Below, piece by piece: positions 9,648-19,866 of a DNA stretch of 64,000 nt. Below the pieces are notes generated by a model. It worked only from the letters and a program-made list of their open reading frames with translations. It did not search any database and was not told the origin of the DNA. Position 1 is the stretch's first letter; each line of letters opens with the position of its first letter. The DNA lies in assembly GCF_002872475.1 (NCBI RefSeq), contig NZ_CP025682.1:1922001-1986000 (forward strand), in the 5' to 3' direction. The stretch comes from Pseudazoarcus pumilus. Lineage in GTDB: Bacteria; Pseudomonadota; Gammaproteobacteria; Burkholderiales; Rhodocyclaceae. Position numbers and translations under genes: made by a program.

Positions 9648-10073
9648 ATGAGTGGCATGCTCACCAAGGCGATGGCACGGAACGTCTTCTACGGCGGTTC
9701 CGTGTTCTTCTTTTTGCTGTTTCTGGGGCTGACTTTCGACACCGTCCAGGGTCTGCCCGAAACCGACAACCGTCACAACCTCACCGAAGCGGCCGCGCGC
9801 GGCAAGCACATCTGGGAGACGCGCAACTGCCTGGGCTGCCACACGCTGCTCGGCGAAGGCGCCTACTACGCGCCCGAGTTGGGCAACGTCTATGAGCGTC
9901 GCGGACCGGATTTCATCAAGGCCTGGATGCAGGCCATGCCGACCAACTCCCCCGGTCGTCGCCAGATGCCGCAGTTCCACCTGACCGAGGAAGAACTCGA
10001 CGATCTGGTCGAATTCCTCAAGTACACCAACGGCATCAACACCCAGGACTGGCCGCCCAACATCGAGGGCTGA
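9648..10073 (+). CDS. norC: Nitric oxide reductase subunit C (cytochrome c)
   Basis: Membrane-anchored monoheme cytochrome c that passes electrons to NorB. The 141 residues have one N-terminal helix (about 12-32) and the haem-binding CLGCH at 61-65, with Met ligand candidates in the MPTN and QMPQF segments. GGAGG lies just before the ATG. It is first in the norCB transcript, 35 bp upstream of norB, behind an FNR/DNR box. Confidence 0.96.
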   Translation: MSGMLTKAMARNVFYGGSVFFFLLFLGLTFDTVQGLPETDNRHNLTEAAARGKHIWETRNCLGCHTLLGEGAYYAPELGNVYERRGPDFIKAWMQAMPTNSPGRRQMPQFHLTEEELDDLVEFLKYTNGINTQDWPPNIEG

Positions 10074-10090
10074 TCGCGCCGACTGCCTGA

Positions 10091-11512
<1,422 letters not shown>

Positions 11513-11576
11513 CACACGCGATCCCGTGAGATGAGACGGGCGGCCTCGGCCGCCCGCCTCGTTTCGCACCGCTCAA

Positions 11577-11590
11577 TTAATCCCGATCAA
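11577..11590 (+). promoter_or_regulatory. FNR/DNR-type box upstream of norE
   Basis: TTAAT-CCCG-ATCAA differs from TTGAT-N4-ATCAA at one position. The -10 candidate TAGACT at 11613-11618 predicts initiation at about 11625, exactly 41.5 bp from the box centre and on the A of the norE ATG. This would make norEFQ-norD a separate NO/anoxia-controlled transcript that is leaderless or nearly so. Confidence 0.65.
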
Positions 11591-11624
11591 ACGGGAAAAA
11601 CGCGCCCACACCTAGACTGCAGCC

Positions 11625-12227
11625 ATGACAAGGCCACTGACCCTGCCCCGTTCCGACGACCAGCCCGCCTGCGAGCTCCGGCTGGCCGGCGATCTTGCGA
11701 TCTGGTTCTTCATCCTCGCCGAACTGCTGGTCTTCGGCCTGTTCTTCGCCGCCTACGCCTTTGCGCGCTCGGCCGACGTCGAGGCCTTCACGCTGCAGCA
11801 GGCCGCGCTCGACCGCGATGCCGGCGCCATCAACACCGTGCTGCTGCTCACATCGAGCTATTTCGTCGTGCGTGCGGTGCAGGCCGCCGCGACCGACCAC
11901 AGCGCCATTGCCGCGCGCTGGCTGCTCGCCGCCATCGGCTGCGGCACCGGCTTCGTCGCGGTCAAGTCCGCCGAATACGCGTCGGCCTACGCCGCCGGCA
12001 TCAGCCTGTCGTCCTCGACCTTCCACATGTTCTACCTGTCGCTGACCTTCTTCCACTTCATGCATGTGCTGCTGGGGCTGGTGATTCTGGTGGCGCTGTG
12101 GAACAACGCCCGCGCCGGCCGCTACAACCGCCGCGAACTGCACGGCATGGAAACCGGCGCGGCCTACTGGCACATGGTCGATCTGGTGTGGCTGGTGCTG
12201 TTTCCGCTGGTCTATGTGATGAGGTAA
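11625..12227 (+). CDS. norE: NorE, cytochrome c oxidase subunit III-like protein
   Basis: A 200-residue membrane protein of the haem-copper oxidase subunit III family, with about five helices and the conserved TFHMFYLSLTFFHFMHVLLG stretch near the C-terminus. NorE proteins are accessory to NOR activity rather than catalytic. No Shine-Dalgarno sequence is visible before the ATG, and the -10 box is only 6 bp upstream. norF follows after 4 bp. Confidence 0.9.
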   Translation: MTRPLTLPRSDDQPACELRLAGDLAIWFFILAELLVFGLFFAAYAFARSADVEAFTLQQAALDRDAGAINTVLLLTSSYFVVRAVQAAATDHSAIAARWLLAAIGCGTGFVAVKSAEYASAYAAGISLSSSTFHMFYLSLTFFHFMHVLLGLVILVALWNNARAGRYNRRELHGMETGAAYWHMVDLVWLVLFPLVYVMR

Positions 12228-12231
12228 GCCG

Positions 12232-12507
12232 ATGACCGCACACGCCACCCCGCAACGCGCGACCCTGATCTGGCTGTTCCTGCTCGCCGCCACCGCAGTG
12301 GCCTGGTGGCTCGGCGAAACCGGCGCGGCCGGCCCGGCCATCTTCGCCATGCTGTTCGGTTTCGCTCTGGTCAAGGGGGCGCTGATCCTGCTCGACTACA
12401 TGGCCCTGCGCCATGCCCCGCTGCTGTGGCGCGCGCTCACCCTGGGATGGCTGATCGCCGTCATCGCACTCATCGCGCTTGCTTACTGGAGAGGTCTGAC
12501 CCCATGA
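12232..12507 (+). CDS. norF: NorF, small membrane protein (COX subunit IV-like)
   Basis: A 91-residue protein with three predicted helices (about 10-28, 32-55, 63-87). The position directly between norE and norQ and the VKGALILLDYMALRHAP segment are typical of NorF/subunit IV-like proteins of nor clusters. It probably helps assembly or stability of NOR. Its TGA overlaps the norQ ATG (ATGA). Confidence 0.85.
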   Translation: MTAHATPQRATLIWLFLLAATAVAWWLGETGAAGPAIFAMLFGFALVKGALILLDYMALRHAPLLWRALTLGWLIAVIALIALAYWRGLTP

Positions 12508-13304
12508 ACGCCCCCGTCCCCGCACTCGCAACCCCGTTCTACGCGCCGGTCGCCGACGAGATCGAGATCTTCGAGCACGCCTGGAAGAATCGCCTGCCGC
12601 TGCTCATCAAGGGTCCCACCGGCGTGGGCAAGACACGCTTCGTCGCGCACATGGCCGCAAGGCTGAACCTGCCGCTGTACACCGTGTCCTGCCACGACGA
12701 CCTGACCGCCGCCGACCTGGTCGGCCGCCACCTCATCGGCGACGGCGAGACGGTGTGGTGCGACGGCCCGCTGACCCGCGCCGTGCGCGAGGGCGGCATC
12801 TGCTACCTCGACGAAGTGGTCGAGGCGCGCAAGGACACCACCGTGGTGCTGCACCCACTGGCGGATGATCGCCGCATCCTCCCGCTGGAGCGCACCGGCG
12901 AGCTGATCGAGGCGCCGCCGTCCTTCATGCTGGTGGTGTCCTACAACCCCGGCTACCAGAACCTGCTCAAGGGCATGAAGCCCTCGACGCGCCAGCGTTT
13001 CGTCAGCTTGCGCTTCGACTTCCCCACCGCCGAGCACGAGCAGTCGGTCATCATCGGCGAGACCGGCTGCACGCCCGAACTGGCGCAGAAGCTCACGTCC
13101 ATTGCACGCGCACTGCGCACCCTGACCGAGCACGACCTCGAGGAAGCGGCGAGTACGCGATTGCTGATCTACGCCGCGCAGATGGTGCGCAGCGGACTCG
13201 CGCCGCGCACGGCCTGCCGAGTCGCCATCGTCGAGAGCCTCACCGACGACCCCGAGGTGGCCGACGCACTGAACGAAATCGTCGCGGCGAACCTGGGGGC
13301 ATGA
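12504..13304 (+). CDS. norQ: NorQ, MoxR-type AAA+ ATPase
   Basis: Cytoplasmic AAA+ chaperone needed to activate NOR, probably by inserting the non-haem iron together with NorD. The 266 residues contain Walker A GPTGVGKT at 37-44 and Walker B GGICYLDEV near 93-101. The start at 12504 is preferred to longer in-frame extensions because it overlaps the norF stop and fits the family length. The next gene overlaps its TGA. Confidence 0.95.
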   Translation: MNAPVPALATPFYAPVADEIEIFEHAWKNRLPLLIKGPTGVGKTRFVAHMAARLNLPLYTVSCHDDLTAADLVGRHLIGDGETVWCDGPLTRAVREGGICYLDEVVEARKDTTVVLHPLADDRRILPLERTGELIEAPPSFMLVVSYNPGYQNLLKGMKPSTRQRFVSLRFDFPTAEHEQSVIIGETGCTPELAQKLTSIARALRTLTEHDLEEAASTRLLIYAAQMVRSGLAPRTACRVAIVESLTDDPEVADALNEIVAANLGA

Positions 13305-13714
13305 CGATGCCAGGCCGGCAGCCCGACCTGCTGCGCGAACTGGCCCCCGGCCCGAAACTCGCCATCGCAGCCGAAGCCCTGTTTCTCGCCAACCTGATGA
13401 TCGCCCCCGGCGTGGCCTTCGTGCTGCTGGTGTTGCTGTGGGCCATCATGCGCCGCCGCGCCGATGCACTGACGCTCAACCACCTCGAACAGACCGTGGT
13501 CGCGAGCCTGTGGGGCGGCGCCGCGCTGTTCGGCGTGAGTCTGGCCATTTTCCTGCTCGGCGGGCTCGACAACCCGTGGTCGTGGGTGGTGGGCGTGCTG
13601 TACTTCCTGTGCTTTCACGCCTCACTCATCCTCGGAGGCGTGGTCGGACTCAACCGCGCCATCCTCGCCAGGCCGTGGCGCTTTCCCGTCATCGGCCCAC
13701 GCATCCGGTACTGA
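13301..13714 (+). CDS. Small membrane protein of the nor cluster (DUF4870/Tic20-like?)
   Basis: A 137-residue protein with three or four hydrophobic segments (about 25-50, 64-86, 90-115). The C-terminal ILGGVVGLNRAILARPWRFP is reminiscent of DUF4870/Tic20-type proteins, but I cannot confirm that by eye. It overlaps norQ by 4 bp and ends 1 bp before the polyferredoxin gene, so it is co-translated within the nor accessory operon. It is not part of the standard norCBQDEF set. Function unknown. Confidence 0.75.
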   Translation: MTMPGRQPDLLRELAPGPKLAIAAEALFLANLMIAPGVAFVLLVLLWAIMRRRADALTLNHLEQTVVASLWGGAALFGVSLAIFLLGGLDNPWSWVVGVLYFLCFHASLILGGVVGLNRAILARPWRFPVIGPRIRY

Positions 13715-13715
13715 C

Positions 13716-14708
13716 ATGAACACCGCTGCGCGCCGCATCATCCCCATCGCCACCGAGACGACCGCGCGCCACGCGCGCATCCAGCGCTCGCGCCTGATCG
13801 CTCGGGCGGGTTTTTTCGCGCTGTTCGTGCTCGCGCCGGTGTTCGATCTGTTGCGCTACGACCTCGTCGCCGGCCACGCCTGGTTTCTCGGCATGGAATG
13901 GCGCATCGGCCTCGACGACTTCATGGCCGGGCGCATCGGCGCGCTGGAAGCGGCCGGCAACCTGTTCCTGCGCCTGTTCGTGCCGCTGTTCGGCGGCGCC
14001 GCGCTGTTCCTGTGGGTGGCTTGGAAATGGGGCCGCGTGTATTGCGGCTGGCTGTGTCCGCACTTCTCGGTGGTGGAGACCGTCAACAACCTCATGCGCC
14101 GCGCCAGCGGCAAGCCCAGCGTATGGGAGAAGGCGCCGATCACGCCGTGGAAGCCCAACGGCACGCGCATCCGCCCCGACGCGCGCTGGTGGTTCGCCGT
14201 GCTGCCGGCGGCGGTCGGTTTCGCCTTCCTGTGGGCGGTGGCGCTGCTGACCTATCTGCTGCCGCCGGATGAGGTGTGGGGCAATGTCTTCCGGCTCGAA
14301 CCCACGCGCAACCAGGCCATCTTCCTGACCGCCGCCACCGTCGTGCTGAGCGCCGAGTTCCTGTTCGCGCGGCATCTGTTCTGCCGCTACGCCTGCGCCG
14401 TCGGCCTGTTTCAGAGCCTGGCCTGGATGGGCAACCGCGACGCCATGGTGGTCGGCTTCAAGCGCGAACGCGCCGCCGACTGCGCCTCCTGCCTGCCCGA
14501 CCGCTCCGCCGCCTGCGAGGCCGCCTGCCCGATGCGGCTCAAGCCGCGCAACATCAAGCGCCTGATGTTCACCTGCACGCAATGCGCGCAATGCCTGCAG
14601 GCCTGCGCCACCACCCAGGCCGACAACCCGAACGGCCCGCTGCTCGAATGGGTCAGCCGTGAGGCGGCAAGGCAGAACGAGGCGGGCTTCCGCTCGCACT
14701 GGAATTGA
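13716..14708 (+). CDS. Membrane-bound 4Fe-4S polyferredoxin (NapH/CcoG/NosR-C-like)
   Basis: A 330-residue inner-membrane iron-sulfur protein. About four helices surround the signature CGWLCPHF (C110, C114), with a second paired motif CRYACAVG. The cytoplasmic C-terminal region has two clusters, one of unusual spacing (C-x2-C-x8-C-x3-CP) and a regular CTQCAQCLQAC. This architecture is used by NapH, RdxA/CcoG and the NosR C-terminus for electron transfer or metal-centre maturation. It lies between norQ and norD and overlaps neither, but spacing is only 1 bp on each side. An electron-supply or assembly role for NOR is inferred from context. Confidence 0.85.
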   Translation: MNTAARRIIPIATETTARHARIQRSRLIARAGFFALFVLAPVFDLLRYDLVAGHAWFLGMEWRIGLDDFMAGRIGALEAAGNLFLRLFVPLFGGAALFLWVAWKWGRVYCGWLCPHFSVVETVNNLMRRASGKPSVWEKAPITPWKPNGTRIRPDARWWFAVLPAAVGFAFLWAVALLTYLLPPDEVWGNVFRLEPTRNQAIFLTAATVVLSAEFLFARHLFCRYACAVGLFQSLAWMGNRDAMVVGFKRERAADCASCLPDRSAACEAACPMRLKPRNIKRLMFTCTQCAQCLQACATTQADNPNGPLLEWVSREAARQNEAGFRSHWN

Positions 14709-14709
14709 A

Positions 14710-16563
14710 ATGGAAGAAACCGTCGGAAAATACTGGCACCGCTGGATCACCCGCGCCGCGGGCGGCAGCCATCCCGAAGCGAGCGTGCGCCTGCGCGAGA
14801 TCGAACGCACCGCGGCGGTGTTCTTCCGCGCGCTGGGCGGCGACCCCGGCCTGCGCGTGGCCGCCGCCACCGAGGACGAGCACGGCGCGCGGCGCAACTG
14901 GCTCAAGCGACTGGCCGGCGCCGGCGAGCGCGCCGCGCAGGCGCGCATGGATGCGGCAACGCTGCGCCTGCCGCCGGAGATCGACGCCTTTCCCGACCCC
15001 GTGCTCAACCGCGAGCTGTACCTGTGGCTGGCCGCGCTGGCCGCCGCGCATTCGGCCCTGCCGCACGACCCGGACGAGGAAGACATCGTGCGCAATCAGC
15101 GCGCCACGCAGGCCGCGCTGGAACAGTGGCCGGGACTGGAGCCACGCTACCGGCGGCTGGCGCAGGCCTGCATCGCCGCGCGTCCGGCGCCCGAATCCCT
15201 GCCCGCCGCCGAAGCGGCGCGCGAACACGCGATCCGCGCCGCCATCACCCAGCCGGGCAGCGTCACTGCCCTGCCCGCCGCAGCGCGCAACACGCCGCCG
15301 CCGCTGCCGGTATTGCTATGGCTGACCGGCGCGCTGGATTCGAGCATCGCGCTGCGCGGCGCCAACGACCCGCCGCCGCAGGACGGTGAGACGCGCCCGC
15401 GCCACGACGAGGACGCGCGCCGTCAGGCACATCGCGCCAGGCGCGAGGACATGCCGCAGAACAAGAACAGCTTCGCCATGATGTTCCGCGCCGAGAGCGT
15501 GATGGCGGTGGCCGAATTCCTCAAGATGAACCGCCCCACCGACGACGAGCCGGACGACGACGCGGCCCGCGCGGCGCGCGACCTCGATCAGCTGTCGCTG
15601 GCACAGGACGAGGCGCCGGTGGCCTCCAAGGTGCGCTTCGACCTCGACCTGCCGTCCGAGGCCGAGGACGACGTGGTGCTGGGCGAAGGCATCCCGCTGC
15701 CCGAATGGGATTACCGCAAGCAGCTTCTGCTCGAAGACCACGTGCGGCTGGTCGAGATGCGCGCACGCGACGCCGCCCCCGCCCCGCTGCCGCCGCATCT
15801 GCGCCGCACCGCCAAGCGCCTGCACCAGCAGTTCGCCGCGCTGCAGCCAGGCCGCTGCTGGCTGCGCCAGCGCCCCGACGGCACCGAGGCCGACGTGGAT
15901 GCCAACGTGCGTGCGCGCACCGACCGCGCCACCGGCAAACAGGCCTCGGAAAATCTCTATCGCTCATTGGAAAAGCGCGAGCGCGATCTGGCCTGCCTGG
16001 TCCTGGCCGACCTGTCGCTGTCCACCGACACCTGGGTTTCCTCGCACGCGCGCGTCATCGACGTGATCCGCGACGCACTGCTGCTGTTCGGCGAGGCGCT
16101 GCTCGCCACCGGCGACCGCTTCGCCATGTGTGGCTTCTCGTCGGTGCGCCGCAAGATGGTGCGCTTCCATCATCTGAAGAGCTTCGACGAGCGCTTCGAC
16201 GACGCCGCGCGCGGCCGCATCCAGGCCATCCGGCCGGGCTATTACACGCGTCTCGGCGCCGCCATCCGCCACGCCACGCAAGAGCTCGCCGACACCGCCG
16301 CGAGCCGGCGCATTCTGCTCATCCTGTCCGACGGCAAGCCCAACGACCTCGACCTGTACGAAGGCCGCTACGGCATCGAGGACTCGCGCGCGGCCATCGT
16401 GGCGGCACGTCGCGCCGGACTGGTGCCGTTCTGCGTGACCATCGATTCCGAAGGCGGCGGCTACCTGCCGCATCTGTTCGGCCCGGCCGGCTACACCGTG
16501 ATCCGCAAGCCCGAGGAATTGCCGGCGCGGCTGCCCTCGCTGTATGCGCAGCTGACGCGCTGA
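14710..16563 (+). CDS. norD: NorD, von Willebrand factor A domain protein
   Basis: Partner of NorQ in NOR maturation. The 617-residue protein has a long alpha-helical N-terminal part and a C-terminal VWA domain (about 420-615) with the MIDAS motif DLSLS (D434, S436, S438) and a later ILSDGKPNDLD. Start 14710 is chosen because it is 1 bp after the preceding stop and gives a normal NorD N-terminus. A strong bidirectional terminator follows, closing the nor locus. Confidence 0.95.
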   Translation: MEETVGKYWHRWITRAAGGSHPEASVRLREIERTAAVFFRALGGDPGLRVAAATEDEHGARRNWLKRLAGAGERAAQARMDAATLRLPPEIDAFPDPVLNRELYLWLAALAAAHSALPHDPDEEDIVRNQRATQAALEQWPGLEPRYRRLAQACIAARPAPESLPAAEAAREHAIRAAITQPGSVTALPAAARNTPPPLPVLLWLTGALDSSIALRGANDPPPQDGETRPRHDEDARRQAHRARREDMPQNKNSFAMMFRAESVMAVAEFLKMNRPTDDEPDDDAARAARDLDQLSLAQDEAPVASKVRFDLDLPSEAEDDVVLGEGIPLPEWDYRKQLLLEDHVRLVEMRARDAAPAPLPPHLRRTAKRLHQQFAALQPGRCWLRQRPDGTEADVDANVRARTDRATGKQASENLYRSLEKRERDLACLVLADLSLSTDTWVSSHARVIDVIRDALLLFGEALLATGDRFAMCGFSSVRRKMVRFHHLKSFDERFDDAARGRIQAIRPGYYTRLGAAIRHATQELADTAASRRILLILSDGKPNDLDLYEGRYGIEDSRAAIVAARRAGLVPFCVTIDSEGGGYLPHLFGPAGYTVIRKPEELPARLPSLYAQLTR

Positions 16564-16579
16564 AGGGCCAGCCGGACCG

Positions 16580-16617
16580 AACGAAACAGGGCGCCCCGAG
16601 GGGCGCCCTGTTTCGTT
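16580..16617. terminator. Bidirectional terminator between norD and rhlE
   Basis: A perfect inverted repeat with 17-bp arms (AACGAAACAGGGCGCCC type) and a tiny loop, A-rich on one side and T-rich on the other. It serves both convergent genes. Confidence 0.85.
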
Positions 16618-16635
16618 CAGACAATGCGCGCAGGA

Positions 16636-18003
16636 TCAGCCGCGCGGACCGCCCGGATTGCGCGGACGACGGGCGCCGTCGCTGCGACCCCCATTGCCGC
16701 CGCCGTTGCCACGCGGCTGGCCGTTGCCACCGCCACCCGCGCGACGACCGGCATTCTGACCGCCTCGCGGCTGACTCTGGCCGGGGCGCCCATGGCTGCG
16801 CGGCGCCGGGCGCGGACCACGCGCGTCGGACACTTCGACGTGCGTGCCCGGCGCGGCCGGCACGAAGCCGGTGGCCTCTGCGCGCTCGATGCGACGCTTG
16901 ATCAGGCGCTCGATGCCGGCCAGCAGGCGGGTTTCCTCGCCATCGACCAGCGACACCGCGGCACCCGTTGCGCCGGCACGGCCGGTACGGCCGATGCGGT
17001 GCACATAGTCTTCGGCGACGTTGGGCAGTTCGAAGTTGACCACCTGCGGCAGCTGGTCGATGTCCAGACCGCGCGCGGCAATGTCGGTCGCGACCAGCAC
17101 CGGCAGGCTGCCGTCCTTGAAGTCGCCGAGCGCGCGCGTGCGCGCCGACTGGCTCTTGTTGCCGTGAATCGCGGCCGACGGAATGCCGTTCTTGCCCAGA
17201 TACTCGGCGAGCTTGTTGGCGCCATGCTTGGTGCGCGTGAACACCAGCACCTGCTCCCAGCGGTTCTCGCGGATCAGCCAGGCCAGCAGTTCGCGCTTCT
17301 GCTTCTGTCCGACCATGTAGACCGACTGGTCGACCAGCTCGGAAGCGGTGTTGCGGCGCGCGACCTCGACACAACCGGGGTTGCTCAGCAGGCCGTTGGC
17401 GAGCTGACGGATCTCGTCCGAGAAGGTCGCCGAAAAGAGCAGGTTCTGACGCTGCTTGGGCAGCAGCGCGAGCACCTTGCGGATGTCGCGGATGAAGCCC
17501 ATGTCGAGCATGCGGTCGGCCTCATCCAGCACCAGGATCTCGACGCCGGACAAATCCAGCGTCTTCTGGCCGATGTGATCGAGCAGACGGCCCGGCGTGG
17601 CCACCAGCAGGTCGACGCGGCGGCGCAGGGCCTGGATCTGCGGATTGATGCCGACACCGCCGAACATCACCATCGAGGTCAGATCGACATGCTTGCCGTA
17701 GGTCTGCACGGATTCCTCGACCTGCGCGGCGAGCTCGCGCGTCGGGGTCAGGATGAGGCAGCGCGGGCGGCCGGCCTTGGGGTTGGCAGCGGGCTTGTCG
17801 AGCAGGCGGTGCAGCACCGGCAGCACGAAGCCGGCGGTCTTGCCGGTACCGGTCTGCGCGGCGGCAAGCAGGTCGCCCCCGGCCAGCACCAGCGGAATGG
17901 CCTGCGCCTGGATCGGCGTCGGCGTGGTGTAGCCGGCTTCGGAAATCGCACGCAATAGGGGCGCGGCCAGTCCGAGACCGGTGAATTCGGTTTGATTCGT
18001 CAT
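16636..18003 (-). CDS. rhlE: DEAD-box RNA helicase, RhlE family
   Basis: ATP-dependent RNA helicase likely involved in rRNA/mRNA remodelling. From ATG 18003 the protein is 455 residues: Q-motif region at 20-32, Walker A AQTGTGKT at 49-56, DEAD at 160-163, SAT near 193, and the [10 protein letters not shown] block near 330. The last 70 residues are a low-complexity Gly/Arg/Asn/Pro tail typical of RhlE RNA-binding tails. An in-frame upstream extension exists, but the ATG at 18003 starts exactly at the family N-terminus. Convergent with norD. Confidence 0.92.
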   Translation of the reverse strand: MTNQTEFTGLGLAAPLLRAISEAGYTTPTPIQAQAIPLVLAGGDLLAAAQTGTGKTAGFVLPVLHRLLDKPAANPKAGRPRCLILTPTRELAAQVEESVQTYGKHVDLTSMVMFGGVGINPQIQALRRRVDLLVATPGRLLDHIGQKTLDLSGVEILVLDEADRMLDMGFIRDIRKVLALLPKQRQNLLFSATFSDEIRQLANGLLSNPGCVEVARRNTASELVDQSVYMVGQKQKRELLAWLIRENRWEQVLVFTRTKHGANKLAEYLGKNGIPSAAIHGNKSQSARTRALGDFKDGSLPVLVATDIAARGLDIDQLPQVVNFELPNVAEDYVHRIGRTGRAGATGAAVSLVDGEETRLLAGIERLIKRRIERAEATGFVPAAPGTHVEVSDARGPRPAPRSHGRPGQSQPRGGQNAGRRAGGGGNGQPRGNGGGNGGRSDGARRPRNPGGPRG

Positions 18004-18189
18004 GCAGTGAAAGCTCCAGCGACGGCCTGTCGCGCTTGCGGCGACACCAATCGAAGGCTGGCGGGGGAATGGGCTGGCGGCGCTTCGCTGCCGGCCTGAG
18101 TGAAGGAGATGCGCCCACACTGATTGGCAGGTGTGAGGCAAGTCCGCGACTATACAGGAATTTTCTCCACCGTGGGCGATCGTTCGTGC

Positions 18190-19303
18190 ATGCGCGGCAC
18201 GATGACCGCCAGCCAGCCCTTCGCCGACGACGACGCATCCGGTGACGTCAAAACCGCCCACGGCGCTGCTGGTCTCGGACGTGCGTCCCTGGCCGTGGAT
18301 GCTCGGCGCGGTGATTCCCGCAGAGCTGGCTGCCATCTGGGGTCACTTCAGCCTCACTGCCGCACTCGGCTTCGGCCTCGTCAATCTTTGCGAGGTGCTG
18401 CTCGCCGCTGCGGTCCTGCGACGATTGCACGGGCGCGCCGCAGCGCGTGTTCGCCAACCGCCGCGACAGCCGTGACGACAACGCTTTCCTCGACGGCGAT
18501 GCACGCGACGCCGAAGCTGTCGCCCGCATGCGTCGCGCGATCTCCGACGGGCGCACGTGCGCGAGATCGCGCACGTGCGCAGCGATGACGACCGTGAAGG
18601 CTGGGCGCGCATGCTGCTCACGCCGATCTACGGCGAGAACGGCCGTCCGACACACTACGTCGCGATCGAGCACGACATCACCGACCTGATCGCCGCCCAG
18701 CGCGAACTGTTCGAAGCGCGCGAGGCGCTGGCCGCGCAGAACGCGCAGCTCGAACGCCGTGTGACCGAGCGCACGGCCGACCTCGAACGCCTCGCGACCA
18801 CCGATTCGCTCACCGGCATCCACAACCGGCGCTACCTGATCGAACGCGCCCAGCAGGAGATCGCGCGCTGCAGACGGAGCGGACGCCCACTGTCGCTGGC
18901 GATGCTCGACCTGGATCGCTTCAAGCGCGTCAACGACCGCTTCGGCCATGCCTTCGGCGACGAGGTACTGATCGGCATGTGCGAGGTCGACTCGCGCGTG
19001 CTGCGTCCATCCGACACGCTGGCGCGCTTCGGCGGCGAGGAGTTCGTGCTGCTGTTGCCCGACACCGACGCCGAAGGCGCACTGCGCGTGGCCGAGCGCG
19101 TGCGCGAGGCCGTCGCCGGAATGCGCATGCAAACCCCCCAGCAGCAGCCGGTCGCGATCACGGCAAGCCTCGGCATGAGCACACTGGGCGACGACGCGAA
19201 CGACCTCGACCAACTGCTGCGCAATGCCGACGAGGCGCTCTATCGCGCCAAGGCACAGGGTCGCAACTGCGTAGTGGCAGCCGCGGCGGCCTCCACCAGC
19301 TGA
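18190..19303 (+). pseudogene. Decayed sensor diguanylate cyclase (membrane-PAS-GGDEF)
   Basis: Pieces of one protein appear in shifted frames. A start peptide (18190 onward) runs into a MASE1-like membrane fragment (18242-18475, phase 2), then the first half of a PAS domain (from about 18447, phase 0), then the second half of the PAS with its HDITDL exit, a coiled coil and a GGDEF domain (18557-19303, phase 2). Most of the membrane domain is deleted. The GGDEF domain itself is intact, with DSLTGIHNRRYL, DLDRFKRVND and FGGEEF. At least two frameshifts (near 18240 and 18550) break the gene. Internal initiation could still yield a soluble GGDEF protein. Confidence 0.75.
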
Positions 19304-19318
19304 ACCGCCCGACCCTGC

Positions 19319-19753
19319 TCAGTACAGACTGCCGACCGCCATCTCGAACGCCGGCCGGGGCGGCAGCAAGGTCGCCTGTCGCGGACCGGCGCGCATCTGC
19401 AAGCGCAGAAAGGGCACGCCGCGCTCGGCATGCAGTCGCATGCAGTACTCGATGATTTCCATGCGTGCGGCCAGCGGCACCTCGTCGACGCGATGCAGCT
19501 CCAGCAGATAGAAGACCTCACCGATGCCGACCAGATCGACCCCGGTACGCAGCGTAAACCACGATCCGAGCTCCGAATCGTCGAACACCAGACCATGACG
19601 ACCCAGCACCGCGCCGATGTCGCGGTCGATGCGCTCGGACAAATCGGTGCCGGACGGCGGCTGACCGGCGGCGGCCGGCGCTGTCGCCAACGCGGCAAGC
19701 ATCGCGCACAACGTGGTTGCGCACGCGAGCCGCCGCATGAATCGTGTACTCAT
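19319..19753 (-). CDS. Exported protein of unknown function
   Basis: A 144-residue protein with a typical signal peptide (RRL, hydrophobic core, cleavage around AAA-G near residue 30). The mature part is about 110 residues with no recognised domain; it contains an acidic DLSERIDRDIG helix and one Cys in EYCMRLHAERG. GGAGGAG precedes the ATG at 19753. It is convergent with the pseudogene and not clearly in an operon. Probably periplasmic. Confidence 0.75.
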   Translation of the reverse strand: MSTRFMRRLACATTLCAMLAALATAPAAAGQPPSGTDLSERIDRDIGAVLGRHGLVFDDSELGSWFTLRTGVDLVGIGEVFYLLELHRVDEVPLAARMEIIEYCMRLHAERGVPFLRLQMRAGPRQATLLPPRPAFEMAVGSLY

Positions 19754-19866
19754 GCTCTCTCCTCCCTGAAGACGATGCCGCGTCGGCCCGCTTCTGCGGC
19801 GGACATCCGGCGACACGAGAGAGAGCATGACCCCGAAAGGGTCGCTGCCATAAGGCGGAAAAACCC

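Noticed and set aside
11537-11556. GC-rich hairpin after norB as a terminator
   Set aside because: The stem CGGGCGG/CCGCCCG is real but lacks a T-run, so it is not listed as a terminator; it could be an mRNA-stabilising hairpin.
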